Notes: generated by a model not told the origin, from the letters alone. Shown: positions 25,228 through 34,213, numbered from the stretch's first letter. The stretch: DNA of 61,216 bases from Clostridia bacterium (GCA_017517745.1 JAFWYJ010000061.1:1-61216), one strand, 5' to 3'. Program-made: numbers and translations.

Positions 25228-27369
25228 TCAACTGATCAATCCCTCTTCGATCTCGAACATCGCGCCGACACGTGCGGCGAGGAGGGGGTGCGAGGAAAGC
25301 GTGGGATCGGCGTTCAGGAGAGCGCGCGCGTCGGCGGTGGCATCGGTCAAGATCGAGCTGTCCTCGCCCGCGTCGGCAAGACGGAAGGTGAGTCCGCCGC
25401 TCTGGCGCACCGCTCCGTTGGAATTGCCGAGGAAGTCACCGGGGCCGCGTTGCACGAGGTCCTGCTCTGCAATGGCGTAGCCGTCGTAGGTCGTGTGCAT
25501 GGTGTCAAGCCGCGCGCGCGACTTCTCGCCGACGTTTCCCGTACCGCCCGTCACCAGCACGCAATAGGATTTTCGGCTGCCGCGCCCAACACGTCCGCGC
25601 AGCTGATGCAGCTGAGAAAGTCCGAATTGCTCGGCGTTTTCCACGATCATCAGACAGGCATTCGGCACGTTGACGCCAACCTCAATGACCGTTGTGGATA
25701 CCAAAATAGGAAGCTCTCCCGTCGAAAAGGCTTGCATCACCGCGTCCTTTTCGGCGCTTTTCATTTTGCCGTGCAAAAAGCCTACGCGAAAATCCGCGAA
25801 CACGCTTTGCAATTCCGCGGCGTATTGGACCGCCGCCTTGAGAGGCGGTTGCGCTTCTTTTTGCGTACCGTCCGGCAAAATATCGCAAAGCTCGATCTCG
25901 TCCGGCTCGACCTCCCGCTCCTCGACAGCGGGACAAACCACGTAGACCTGCCCGCCTGCCTCAACCTGCTTGCGGATAAATCCGTTCAGCCGCTCGCGAT
26001 AGGACTCGTCCACCACAAAGGTATCGACGCGCTGTCTGCCGAGGGGCATCTCGTCGATCTTCGACAGATCCAGATCTCCGTAAAGCACCAAAGCCAGCGA
26101 GCGCGGGATCGGCGTGGCACTCATCACCAGCAGGTGTGCATGCGCGTTTTTCTCGGAAAGCAACGCGCGCTGACGCGCGCCGAAGCGATGCTGCTCGTCG
26201 GTCACGACGAGTCCGGGAGAAGCAAAGGATACCCCGTCCGAAAGGAGCGCGTGCGTACCGATCACAACCGACAGCCTCGCCGTCGGATCACTCTCATTCA
26301 GTGCCGCCTTGATGCGCCTTTTTTCCGCCGCCGTGGTCGCACCGATCAAAAGCGCGCAAGAAATGCCGAGAGATTCAAAAATGGGAGCGAGATCGGCATA
26401 ATGCTGACGTGCCAGGATCTCAGTGGGTGCCATGAGTGCCGCTTGACGTCCGTTCTGCACGGCGATCAGCATTGCCGCCGCGGCGCACACCGTCTTTCCG
26501 CATCCGACGTCGCCGACCAAAATACGGCTCATCGGCACGTCCTTTGCCATATCGGCGCGAATATCCGCGATCGCGCGCTCCTGCGCACCCGTGAGACGAT
26601 ACGGCAATGATGCCGTGAGTCTTGTGACATCTCCATTGGCGCAGATCGGCGCGCCGTGCCGCTTGACCGCTCTGTGTGTCATTGCCGCGCCAAGCGCAAA
26701 ACAGAAAAATTCATCATATACCAGACGCTTGCGCGCGATGGCAAGTGATCGTCCGTTTTCCGGACAATGGATCTGCTTTTGGGCAAAACGCAAGGTGCAA
26801 AGAGATCTCTGTTCTCGGATCTCTGCAGGAAGCGGATCTGCCGTTTCTGCCGCCAACAGCGTCAGAGCCGCCGCGACGTCCTTCGCGATCTGCTTGGGAG
26901 AGAGTCCCTCGGTCAGGCGGTAGACCGCCCAAAGAGAAGGCAACTCCGCACTCTCGCACCACGCCTCGGCAATGGGCGAGGACATCGAATATTTTTTGCC
27001 GCTACGCTCCACCTTTCCGAAAAAGCGGAAGGTCGAGCCGATCGGAAACTGATTTTTCAAATAGTCCTGATTGAAATAGACGATCTCACAGCTTCCGCTC
27101 TCATCAAATGCGCGGAACTTGAGAAAGCTTTTGTGACTGCGAAGCCGCACGCTCCGAGGCTCGGTCGCAACCGTGAGGATCACCGCACTTTTTCCGTCGG
27201 TGCGCGCCTCGGCAAGCAGACGGATGTCGCCGCGGTTCTCATACGCGCGCGGATAATGGCGAATCAAGTCGCCCAACGTCTCAATCCCCAACTTGGCATA
27301 GCTCGCCGCCCGCGCTTTTCCCACGCCCGACAACACCGTGATCGGAGATTTTTCACCGATGATATCCAT
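25228..27369 (-). CDS. recG: ATP-dependent DNA helicase RecG
   Basis: This 713-residue helicase remodels stalled replication forks and Holliday junctions. It has an N-terminal wedge/OB region (LSGVGKARAASYAKLGIETLGDLIRHYPR, VYFNQDYLKNQFPIGSTF) and then superfamily 2 motifs: GDVGCGKT (Walker A), DEQHRFG (Walker B, DEQH), SATPIPRSL, and the C-terminal helicase motifs TTVIEVGVNVPNA and QLRGRVGRG. Length is normal. I chose the ATG at 27369 with GGAGGTGGC before it; ten further codons upstream lack a site. It is monocistronic. Confidence 0.96.
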   Translation of the reverse strand: MDIIGEKSPITVLSGVGKARAASYAKLGIETLGDLIRHYPRAYENRGDIRLLAEARTDGKSAVILTVATEPRSVRLRSHKSFLKFRAFDESGSCEIVYFNQDYLKNQFPIGSTFRFFGKVERSGKKYSMSSPIAEAWCESAELPSLWAVYRLTEGLSPKQIAKDVAAALTLLAAETADPLPAEIREQRSLCTLRFAQKQIHCPENGRSLAIARKRLVYDEFFCFALGAAMTHRAVKRHGAPICANGDVTRLTASLPYRLTGAQERAIADIRADMAKDVPMSRILVGDVGCGKTVCAAAAMLIAVQNGRQAALMAPTEILARQHYADLAPIFESLGISCALLIGATTAAEKRRIKAALNESDPTARLSVVIGTHALLSDGVSFASPGLVVTDEQHRFGARQRALLSEKNAHAHLLVMSATPIPRSLALVLYGDLDLSKIDEMPLGRQRVDTFVVDESYRERLNGFIRKQVEAGGQVYVVCPAVEEREVEPDEIELCDILPDGTQKEAQPPLKAAVQYAAELQSVFADFRVGFLHGKMKSAEKDAVMQAFSTGELPILVSTTVIEVGVNVPNACLMIVENAEQFGLSQLHQLRGRVGRGSRKSYCVLVTGGTGNVGEKSRARLDTMHTTYDGYAIAEQDLVQRGPGDFLGNSNGAVRQSGGLTFRLADAGEDSSILTDATADARALLNADPTLSSHPLLAARVGAMFEIEEGLIS

Positions 27370-27417
27370 TTTGCCACCTCCCCCGCAGATCGGTTTCATC
27401 TTTCTTTATTATACATC

Positions 27418-27446
27418 TTCTCCGCAACTTTGTCAAGGCAAAGATC
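27418..27446 (-). promoter_or_regulatory. Consensus promoter for recG
   Basis: On the minus strand a perfect TTGACA (27446-27441) and a perfect TATAAT (27423-27418) are 17 bases apart. Confidence 0.85.
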
Positions 27447-27478
27447 GTGCGGAAGATGCGCAGGCGCGTAATTTCTAT

Positions 27479-27506
27479 GGGGGAACTTTTTGAGAAAAGT
27501 TCCCCC
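27479..27506 (-). terminator. Hairpin after the EEP-MBL operon
   Basis: GGGGGAACTTTT pairs perfectly with AAAAGTTCCCCC around a 4-base loop, 8 bases past the MBL stop codon. It belongs to the GGGGG...CTTTT hairpin family. Confidence 0.8.
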
Positions 27507-27513
27507 ACAACAT

Positions 27514-28407
27514 TCAAAGAAATCTTGTTGCACGCGGATTGCAGCCGTCGAAGAGTCCCGCGAGAATGATATTGCCGCGAAAATCATGGACCAGCTCATA
27601 GGTCGGCGGACAGAAGAACGCGTGGTGATAGCCCGGCAGGCTGATATACTGCGCGTCCTCGTGTGTGGCGGCGTGGAACAATCGCTCGCCGCAGTTGAAA
27701 AGCAACGTATCGGCGTCGACGAGACGGTAGGCTTCGATGCTGCCCCCGTTGGGTACGCCGTGATGCGGCACTTGGAAAACATCGCTCTTGAGGTGCTCTC
27801 CGTGAGTCTGTACCAAGAACTCCCACGCGGCCCGTGCCGCGTCGCCGGAGATCAATATGCTCTTTCCGCCAACGAAGAGGCGCGTCACCAACGACGCGTT
27901 GTTGTCGTCCTCGTTCATCGCGTTCGGCGCAAACGCCAACAGTGCCTCTGGCGTGCAAAGCACCTCGATCTCGACGTCGGCAAGGCGCACGCGTTCCCCC
28001 ATCTCAAGGTGACGGATCGGCGTTTGCGGACAGTGTGCTTGCATGGTGGCTTCCACGTCGCCTCGTCCGATCGAATGATACCAAAACTCACGGATCTCAA
28101 CCCGCTCCTTGTAGGACTCGAGAAAATATTCCAAAAAGCCGCGATGGTCACGATGATAGTGCGTGATGATCCACGCCGAGACGCTGATCTTCTCGAGCGC
28201 GTATTGCTTGGAAAGCCGCCGCATCATTCCGAACAGATGGTGCGCGTCAGACGCTCCCTGACCGCCGTCATAGACCAAAAACGTGCCGTCCGAGAGCAGA
28301 AACAACATGCTCATGCCGTTGTCAAAGCCGCATCTGCAATATCCGCAGTTGGAGCTGCTGCTGACCCCCATCAAATAACCTTGCGTGGGAATGGTTGCCT
28401 CATTCAT
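27514..28407 (-). CDS. Metallo-beta-lactamase-fold hydrolase
   Basis: This 297-residue protein has the metal-binding motifs of the MBL fold: ITHYHRDHRG (HxHxDH), ISGDA, and PHHG later, with the arrangement seen in ComEC-type and phosphodiester-cleaving MBL proteins. FLLSDGTFLVYDGG is the usual first strand pair. There is no signal peptide. The start codon overlaps the end of the preceding EEP gene by 8 bases, so it is the last gene of the EEP array operon. Cleavage of a phosphodiester or related ester on the same substrate as the EEP proteins is plausible but unproven. Confidence 0.87.
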   Translation of the reverse strand: MNEATIPTQGYLMGVSSSSNCGYCRCGFDNGMSMLFLLSDGTFLVYDGGQGASDAHHLFGMMRRLSKQYALEKISVSAWIITHYHRDHRGFLEYFLESYKERVEIREFWYHSIGRGDVEATMQAHCPQTPIRHLEMGERVRLADVEIEVLCTPEALLAFAPNAMNEDDNNASLVTRLFVGGKSILISGDAARAAWEFLVQTHGEHLKSDVFQVPHHGVPNGGSIEAYRLVDADTLLFNCGERLFHAATHEDAQYISLPGYHHAFFCPPTYELVHDFRGNIILAGLFDGCNPRATRFL

Positions 28408-29278
28408 GGCTCTTTTTCACCTCAACGTCCAAAAATCTCGCGCAGTGGTCGCTCGATTTGCAAAGCAGCTCGTCAAACAGCACGCGGTGAACCTTGACGT
28501 TCACAAGATCGGTGGTCACGGCGACGTGGTCGATGGCGGTTCCACACGTTTGCAGCTCGGTCGAACCGACCAGGTGGCACCAATAATCGGTTCCGTTCTC
28601 TTCAATATCCTCGGCAACCAGCATGCCGCTCTCCATATCCAAGCCGTCCACCATCACACGGAACGGCTCGCTGTGATGATGGCAGTTATAGTCACCCGTG
28701 ACGAAGATCGGCACGGTGGGATAATGGCGGCGCAGATGTACCAGCTCCGCGTGCGCGTCGATTCCTCCCTGCAGCTGCTTTTCTCCCGCGACGGGATAGA
28801 AGTGCAGATTCATGTGAATATAGCGCTTTGCGAGATCTTGTTTGTCAGCGTACATCGCCCAGTGATAGGAGAAGAAGTCGCTTCGTCCAAACAAATGATA
28901 GCGGCTCTGCAGCACCTCGTAGCGATCCTTGCGGTAAAGCAAGGGCGTGCAGTTGTCGTAATACTTGGCACCCTCTGTCGGCGGTAGATCTCTGGTCGGC
29001 GTTTCCACAAAAGCATAGACCTCCGAAAGCCGCTCCGCGAGCGTCTCCTTCATCTGGCGCGTAACCTCCTGTAGTCCGAGAAAGTCAGGCTGAAAATAGA
29101 GATACTGTGCCGCCAGAATATCGGCGCGCTCCTCGTAGGGCAGCTCAAAATCCTGCGAATTTTGCGCAGTGGAGAAGAGAACGTTCGAGGTCATGACGCG
29201 GATATCAGACGCATCCGCCTTCACAACGTGATCGTGTCCCGATTGCTTCAGATATTGAAAAACGTCTTCTCGTTTCAT
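28400..29278 (-). CDS. EEP-family phosphodiesterase, array copy 1 (promoter-distal)
   Basis: This 292-residue cytoplasmic protein is a single EEP domain with all conserved sites: MTSNVLF (Asn), GLQEVT (Glu), YIHMNLHF (His), VTGDYNC (Asp and Asn), AIDHVAV (Asp) and KSSDHCARF (His). It is one of four tandem paralogues that begin MKREDVF/MKREEVF or similar and end in DVEVK/DIEIK. I took the ATG at 29278, preceded by GAAAGGAG; the longer frame has no site. Its end overlaps the MBL gene, indicating coupling. EEP proteins include nucleases, phosphoinositide phosphatases and sphingomyelinases; the substrate here is not evident. Confidence 0.88.
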   Translation of the reverse strand: MKREDVFQYLKQSGHDHVVKADASDIRVMTSNVLFSTAQNSQDFELPYEERADILAAQYLYFQPDFLGLQEVTRQMKETLAERLSEVYAFVETPTRDLPPTEGAKYYDNCTPLLYRKDRYEVLQSRYHLFGRSDFFSYHWAMYADKQDLAKRYIHMNLHFYPVAGEKQLQGGIDAHAELVHLRRHYPTVPIFVTGDYNCHHHSEPFRVMVDGLDMESGMLVAEDIEENGTDYWCHLVGSTELQTCGTAIDHVAVTTDLVNVKVHRVLFDELLCKSSDHCARFLDVEVKKSHE

Positions 29279-29298
29279 CTCAAAATCTCCTTTCAAAA

Positions 29299-30177
29299 TC
29301 AATCCTCTTTTTTCTTGATTTCGACGTCGATAAATCTCGAGCAATGGTCGCTCGATTTGCAAAGCAGCTCGTCGTGCAGCACGCGGTGCAGCTTGACGCG
29401 ACAGAGATCGGTGGTGACGGTAATATGATCGATGGCGGAGGGATAGTTTTGCAGCTCCATCGAGCCGATCAGATGACACCAATAAGCGGTTCCGCCGGGC
29501 TCAATGTCCTCTGCCAGCCAGGATCCTGTCTCCATATTCAAGCCCTCGATCATCACCATGAAATTGGGATGCTCGCGGTGGCAGTTATAGTCGCCCGTCA
29601 CGAAGATCGGCACGCGCGGGAAGTGGCGGCGCAGATGCACAAGCTCCTCGTGAACCTCGCGGATGCCGGGCAGCTGCTCCTCGTTGCATTTGTAGAAATA
29701 GTGCAGATTCATGTGGATATATTGCTTGGCAGGATCCTGTTTGTCGGCATACATCGCCCATTGATAGGACCAGCAGCTCTGCTCGTGAAAGACGTGGAAA
29801 CGGTGCGCGATCAAATCAAATTTGGTCTTGTTGTAAACCAAGGGCGTGTAGTTGCGGTGCGCCACCCACTCGCCTCTCTTGATCTTCTCTCCCGTGGGAG
29901 AATAGACGAAAGCGTAAACGTCCGAAAAACGTTCCTCAAACGCCTTCTGCATCTCGTCGGTCACCTCTTGCAGACCAATAAAATCGGGCTGATAGTAGAG
30001 GTACATTCCCGCGAGAATGTCGGTGCGCTCTTGGAAGCTCAATTCAAAATTCGCCGAGTTTTCGGCATGCGAGAACAGCACGTTGGAGGTCATGACGCGA
30101 ATATAATCCTCGTTTGCTTTCTTGACAAACGTGTCACCTCTTTTTGCCAGGCTTGCAAACACTTCTTCTCTTTTCAT
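29299..30177 (-). CDS. EEP-family phosphodiesterase, array copy 2
   Basis: This 292-residue paralogue carries the same catalytic set: MTSNVLF, GLQEVT, YIHMNLHY, VTGDYNC, AIDHITV and KSSDHCSRF. It differs from copy 1 mainly in the PTGEKIKRGEWVAHRNYTPL loop, which it shares in form with copy 3 (PTGERFKRGKW). It lies 20 bases upstream of copy 1 in the same operon, and its start has AAGGGAAAAAAC-type spacing. No signal peptide is present. Retention of every catalytic residue argues against decay after duplication. Confidence 0.88.
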   Translation of the reverse strand: MKREEVFASLAKRGDTFVKKANEDYIRVMTSNVLFSHAENSANFELSFQERTDILAGMYLYYQPDFIGLQEVTDEMQKAFEERFSDVYAFVYSPTGEKIKRGEWVAHRNYTPLVYNKTKFDLIAHRFHVFHEQSCWSYQWAMYADKQDPAKQYIHMNLHYFYKCNEEQLPGIREVHEELVHLRRHFPRVPIFVTGDYNCHREHPNFMVMIEGLNMETGSWLAEDIEPGGTAYWCHLIGSMELQNYPSAIDHITVTTDLCRVKLHRVLHDELLCKSSDHCSRFIDVEIKKKED

Positions 30178-30208
30178 GATGTTTTTTCCCTTTCATTGAG
30201 TTCATTAT

Positions 30209-31081
30209 TCAAATCGTTTTTTCTTTGATCTCAATATCCAGAAATCTTGCACAGTGGTCGCTCGATTTGCAAAGCAGCTCGTCGTGAAGCACGCGATGGA
30301 GCTTGACGTTCACAAGGTCTGTCGTCACGCAAATATGGTCGATGGCAGTGCCACCCTTTTGCAACTCCATCTTGTCGGGATCGTGACACCAATAGTCGTT
30401 CGCGTTCGGCTCGGCATCCTCGGCAACCAACACGCCGCTCTCCATGTTCAAGCCCTCGATCATCACCGCGAAGTTGGGATGATTGCGCTGACAGTTGTAG
30501 TCACCCGTAACAAAAATGGGCGTATTGCCGTATTGGCGGCGCAGATAGGTCAGCTCGCGATGGACCTCTTCAATGCCCGGCAGCTGCTCAATATTGTTAT
30601 TGTAATGATAGTGCAGATTCATGTGGATATAGTGCTTGGAGGGATTCTGTTTGTCGGCGTAAAGCGCCCACTGGTAGGACCAACACGTCGGTATGGGAAA
30701 CATATTGTAACGATGATTCAAAAGCACAAAGCGGTGCTTGTTGTAGGCAAGCGGAGTGTAATTGTGAAGCGGGATCCATTTGCCGCGCTTGAAGCGCTCC
30801 CCTGTGGGAGACGCCACAAAAGCGTAGATGTCCGAGAAACGCTCCTCAAACGCCGCTTTCATTTCGGGCGTGACCTCCTGAAAACCAACGAAATCGGGCA
30901 GATAGTAGGCGCACATTCCCGCCATCACGTCGGTGCGTCCGAGATAGTCGAGCTCGCAGGGCTTGGTTGCGTTGGAATCCAACACGTTGCATGTCATCAC
31001 GCGGAGATAAGACTCGTCCGCCTTTTTGACGTAGCTGTCACCGCGCTTTTCCAGACTTGCAAACACTTCGTCTCTTCTCAT
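30209..31081 (-). CDS. EEP-family phosphodiesterase, array copy 3
   Basis: This 290-residue paralogue has the motifs MTCNVLD, GFQEVT, YIHMNLHY, VTGDYNC, AIDHICV and KSSDHCARF, all catalytic residues kept. It resembles copy 2 most closely in the RFKRGKWIPLHNYTPL loop. The spacing is 31 bases to copy 2 and 27 bases to copy 4. GAAAGGATTT precedes the ATG. The variable loops between motifs, where substrate is likely to bind, are where the four copies differ most by eye. Confidence 0.88.
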   Translation of the reverse strand: MRRDEVFASLEKRGDSYVKKADESYLRVMTCNVLDSNATKPCELDYLGRTDVMAGMCAYYLPDFVGFQEVTPEMKAAFEERFSDIYAFVASPTGERFKRGKWIPLHNYTPLAYNKHRFVLLNHRYNMFPIPTCWSYQWALYADKQNPSKHYIHMNLHYHYNNNIEQLPGIEEVHRELTYLRRQYGNTPIFVTGDYNCQRNHPNFAVMIEGLNMESGVLVAEDAEPNANDYWCHDPDKMELQKGGTAIDHICVTTDLVNVKLHRVLHDELLCKSSDHCARFLDIEIKEKTI

Positions 31082-31108
31082 GATAAAAAATCCTTTCTTT
31101 GTTATATG

Positions 31109-32005
31109 TCAAATCGTTTTTTCTTTGATTTCAACATCCAAAAATCTTGCACAATGATCGCTCGACTTGAAGAGCAGCTCGTCGTGAAGCACACGGTGCA
31201 GCTTGACGTTCACAAGGTCTGTCGTCACGCAAATGTGGTCAATGGCAGCGTTGGCAACCCCCTGCTTTTCGATCTCGGACGAGCCGATCTGATGGAACCA
31301 ATAGTGCGTTCCGTCCGGCTCAATATCCTCGGCGATCAGCATGCCGGACTGCATCTGCAAGCCCTCCACCATGGCACGGAACATCGGCGTCGTACACTCG
31401 AAATTATAGTCTCCCGTCACGAGGATCGGCACAGTGGGATAATGTCTGCGCAAATGGACAAGTTCGTTGTGCACGTCGATGACACCCGGCATCTGCTTTC
31501 CTTCGGTCGTGTCATAAAAATAATGCAGATTCATGTGGATCAGGCGTTGCGACGGATCCTTTTTGCTGCGATACAGCGCCCAATGATAGGACCAAAGCCC
31601 CAGCACGTCAAACAGATGGAATCGGCTGGTCAAGACCTCATAGAGATCCTTTCGATAGACCAGCGGCGTGCAGTTTTGTTGCGTGCGGACACCGTGATAG
31701 CTGTAATTTTTAAAATCTCCCAACGGAGTTTCCACAAAGGAATATCGCTCCCCAAGTCGCTCGGCAAGCACCTGCTGCATCGGGGTGCTGACCTCCTGCA
31801 AGCCGATAAAGTCGGGCTCGAAATAGAGGTACTGCGCCGCCAGAATATCGGCACGCTCCTCATAGCTCAATTCAAAGATCTGCGAGCCGAGACAGTCGGT
31901 ATGAAAGACGTTGCTCGTCATCACACGGATATAAGACTCGTCCGCCTTCTTGACGAAGGTGTCGCCGCGCTTGGCAAGCTCTTCAAAAATCTCTTCCCGT
32001 CTCAT
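31109..32005 (-). CDS. EEP-family phosphodiesterase, array copy 4 (promoter-proximal)
   Basis: This 298-residue paralogue is the first gene of the operon. The motifs MTSNVFH, GLQEVS, LIHMNLHY, VTGDYNF, AIDHICV and KSSDHCARF keep the catalytic residues. It has a distinct GDFKNYSYHGVRTQQNCTPL loop and a short insert before AIDH (KQGVANAAIDH). GAAGGAGAGG lies before the ATG. It is divergent from the GH20 gene at 32330, with 324 bases between, so the two may share regulation. Confidence 0.88.
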   Translation of the reverse strand: MRREEIFEELAKRGDTFVKKADESYIRVMTSNVFHTDCLGSQIFELSYEERADILAAQYLYFEPDFIGLQEVSTPMQQVLAERLGERYSFVETPLGDFKNYSYHGVRTQQNCTPLVYRKDLYEVLTSRFHLFDVLGLWSYHWALYRSKKDPSQRLIHMNLHYFYDTTEGKQMPGVIDVHNELVHLRRHYPTVPILVTGDYNFECTTPMFRAMVEGLQMQSGMLIAEDIEPDGTHYWFHQIGSSEIEKQGVANAAIDHICVTTDLVNVKLHRVLHDELLFKSSDHCARFLDVEIKEKTI

Positions 32006-32020
32006 GCTTTGCCTCTCCTT

Positions 32021-32050
32021 CTTATATATAGATTATGAAGATTTTTTCAA
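32021..32050 (-). promoter_or_regulatory. Possible promoter for the EEP array
   Basis: On the minus strand TTGAAA (32050-32045) and TATAAG (32026-32021) are 18 bases apart, just upstream of array copy 4. Confidence 0.45.
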
Positions 32051-32250
32051 TGTTGGCAACAGTTTAACACACTTCTCCTCCATTGTCAAGAACCCCTCAG
32101 CACTTTTGTCGGCTTTGCCGTCTTTTTTGCCGTTTTTCACAACTCACCACCGCCTTTCTTGTGGCTTTTTCCCATGCTCCGCCGCAAGCTCGAAAAACGG
32201 TAAAAAACGGCGTTTTCTGTTGCGATATTCTGCTTTTTTGTAAAAATCTA

Positions 32251-32278
32251 TTGACTTTTTATAAAAATAAGATATAAT
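32251..32278 (+). promoter_or_regulatory. Promoter for the GH20 gene at 32330
   Basis: TTGACT (32251-32256) and TATAAT (32273-32278) are 16 bases apart. The rest of the 324-base divergent spacer (32006-32329) holds no ORF; a T/C-rich stretch with repeated GCCG/CGGC motifs at 32100-32215 has no assigned role. Confidence 0.75.
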
Positions 32279-32329
32279 AAAACTAAAGTTCCAAACGCGG
32301 AACAAAAAACGCAAAAGAGAGGATCACTC

Positions 32330-33940
32330 ATGAAAAAATTTGACACCTTTGGCGTAATGATCGATATGTCGAGAAACGCCGTGATGAGCATGGACGGACT
32401 CAAGAGATTTCTTCCGCTCCTGAAGAAAATGGGCTATAACACCCTGATGCTCTATACTGAGGACACCTACGAGGTCGACGGCGAGCCCTATTTCGGCTAC
32501 ATGAGAGGCCGCTACTCCAAGGAAGAAATGAAAGCGATCGACGCTTATGCCACAAGCCTTGGCATGAAGGTCATCCCCTGCGTGCAGACGCTGGCGCACA
32601 TCAACGCGACGCTTCGTTGGAAGAAGCTCCCCATCGACTGCAACGATATTCTGATGGTTGACGACGAGAGAACCTACGAGTTCATCGACCACATGTTCGC
32701 AACCCTCTCCGAGTGCTTCGTTTCCAAGCAGATCCACATCGGCATGGACGAGGCGCACATGGTCGGACGCGGCAAGCACCTCGACGTCTACGGCTACGAA
32801 AAGAAGACCGACATCATGACGCGTCATCTCAACCGCATCCGCGAGATTGCGAAGAAATACGACTATGAGATTCTGATGTGGTCGGATATGTACTTCCGCG
32901 CATGGAACAACGGCGTTGCCCGCATCGCCAGAACCACCATGCCCCAGGACATCATCGACACCTTCCCGCAGGACGTCATTCCCGTCTATTGGGATTACTA
33001 TCAGACCGAGGAGGAAAGATACTCCGGCATGCTCTATAACCACGAGCAGTTCTCCAAGAGAACCTGGTTCGCGGGCGGCATCTGGAGCTGGAGAGGTCTG
33101 ATCCCCTTCAACGGCTTCTCGATCAAGTCCATGATCCCCGCGCTCGAAGCCTGCAAAAAGCACAAGGTCAAAAACGTCATCATGACCATGTGGGGCGACG
33201 AGGGCGCAGAGTGCTCGCACTTCTCTCAGCTTCCCGCGCTGTTCTACGTTGCAGAATATGCCAAGGGTAACACCGACGAGGCAAAGATCAAAGAGAAGTT
33301 CAAGCGCATGATCGGCATCGACTTCGACGAGTTCATGGCGATCGACCTGCCCAACGAGGTCGTTCCCTACGAGGGACTTCCCAAGAACCCCTCCAAGTAC
33401 ATGATGTACGCCGACACCTTCAACGACTTCCTGGACTACACCGTCACGCCCGGTGCCGGTGCCAACTACGCCGAGTATGCAAAGAAGCTCCACGCAACCG
33501 CCAAGAAGAGCCGCCGCTACGGCTACGTCTTCGATGCCGCCGCTACCCTTTGCGACGTCATGGCGATCAAGTATGAGCTGGGTCTGCGCACCAGAGCCGC
33601 TTACGAAGCCGGCGACAAGGAGGCTCTCCGTCGCCTGGCTGACGAGGACTACGCAAAGGTCATCAAGCTGGTCGACATCCACGGCAAGGCCTTTGAAAAG
33701 CAGTGGATGATGGACAACAAGCCCCACGGCTTTGACGTGCAGGATCTCCGCATCGGCGGTCTGATCCGCCGTCTCGGCGCTTGCCGCAAGCGTATTCTCG
33801 ACTACGTCAACGGCAAGATCGACCGCATCGAAGAGCTCGACGAAAAGCTCCTGCCCTACGGCGGCGAGCCCGGTCAGAGCATCGACGCAAACAGCATCTG
33901 CTACGCGTCCTGCAACGTGACCACCCATTTTCTCGTTTGA
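32330..33940 (+). CDS. GH20-type beta-N-acetylhexosaminidase family protein
   Basis: This 536-residue protein is a cytoplasmic TIM-barrel glycosidase of the GH20 type. It starts directly with the barrel (FDTFGVMIDMSRNAVM), then GYNTLMLYTEDTYEV, the GRYSKEEM helix, VIPCVQTLAHINATL and the catalytic pair in HIGMDEAH (D140, E141), with WSDMYFR and WGDEGAE further on. Hexosaminidases of this type release terminal GlcNAc or GalNAc. No signal peptide is present, so it would act on imported sugars. A C-terminal helical domain follows the barrel. AGAGAGGATC precedes the ATG. It is divergent from the EEP array and convergent with the glycyl radical activase. Confidence 0.88.
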   Translation: MKKFDTFGVMIDMSRNAVMSMDGLKRFLPLLKKMGYNTLMLYTEDTYEVDGEPYFGYMRGRYSKEEMKAIDAYATSLGMKVIPCVQTLAHINATLRWKKLPIDCNDILMVDDERTYEFIDHMFATLSECFVSKQIHIGMDEAHMVGRGKHLDVYGYEKKTDIMTRHLNRIREIAKKYDYEILMWSDMYFRAWNNGVARIARTTMPQDIIDTFPQDVIPVYWDYYQTEEERYSGMLYNHEQFSKRTWFAGGIWSWRGLIPFNGFSIKSMIPALEACKKHKVKNVIMTMWGDEGAECSHFSQLPALFYVAEYAKGNTDEAKIKEKFKRMIGIDFDEFMAIDLPNEVVPYEGLPKNPSKYMMYADTFNDFLDYTVTPGAGANYAEYAKKLHATAKKSRRYGYVFDAAATLCDVMAIKYELGLRTRAAYEAGDKEALRRLADEDYAKVIKLVDIHGKAFEKQWMMDNKPHGFDVQDLRIGGLIRRLGACRKRILDYVNGKIDRIEELDEKLLPYGGEPGQSIDANSICYASCNVTTHFLV

Positions 33941-33955
33941 TTGAATATGCTTTTT

Positions 33956-33999
33956 GCGGGGGAAGGAAAGCTTCTTGAAAGAAGGTTTCCTTCCCCCGC
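33956..33999 (+). terminator. Terminator hairpin after the GH20 gene
   Basis: Arms starting GCGGGGGAAGGAAA and ending TTCCCCCGC pair over about 20 bases. A CTCCCATCTTTTCAAGAACTTTT tail follows in pieces like those after other hairpins of the family. Confidence 0.8.
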
Positions 34000-34142
34000 A
34001 CTCCCATCTTTTCAAGAACTTTTTTGACGAAGGGATGTTGGCATAATCGTTTATCCCTACGCCCGACCAATCTATGACTCATTCGGAACGTGGGGATAAA
34101 CGAAATTTCTTTTCCCCTGTCCAAAAATTTTTGCGGGGGTTT

Positions 34143-34212
34143 GGGGGCTTTTTCAAAAGCATCCCCACAAAAAGAGTGCGGAGGAACTTTTGGAAAAAAG
34201 TTCCTCCGTTTT
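34143..34212 (-). terminator. Two hairpins after the glycyl radical activase gene
   Basis: A near-perfect GGAGGAACTTTT hairpin (34180-34207) with T runs on both sides is followed on the minus strand by a second hairpin (34143-34167) of the same family. The tail of the second hairpin reads CCCCCGCAAAAATTTTTGG on that strand. Together with 33956-33999 these fill most of the spacer 33941-34213. Confidence 0.75.
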
Positions 34213-34213
34213 T

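Noticed and set aside
32324-34015. A 563-codon minus-strand ORF opposite the GH20 gene at 32330.
   Set aside because: It is antisense to the DE-containing barrel and runs through the promoter-proximal region. It has no motif of its own.
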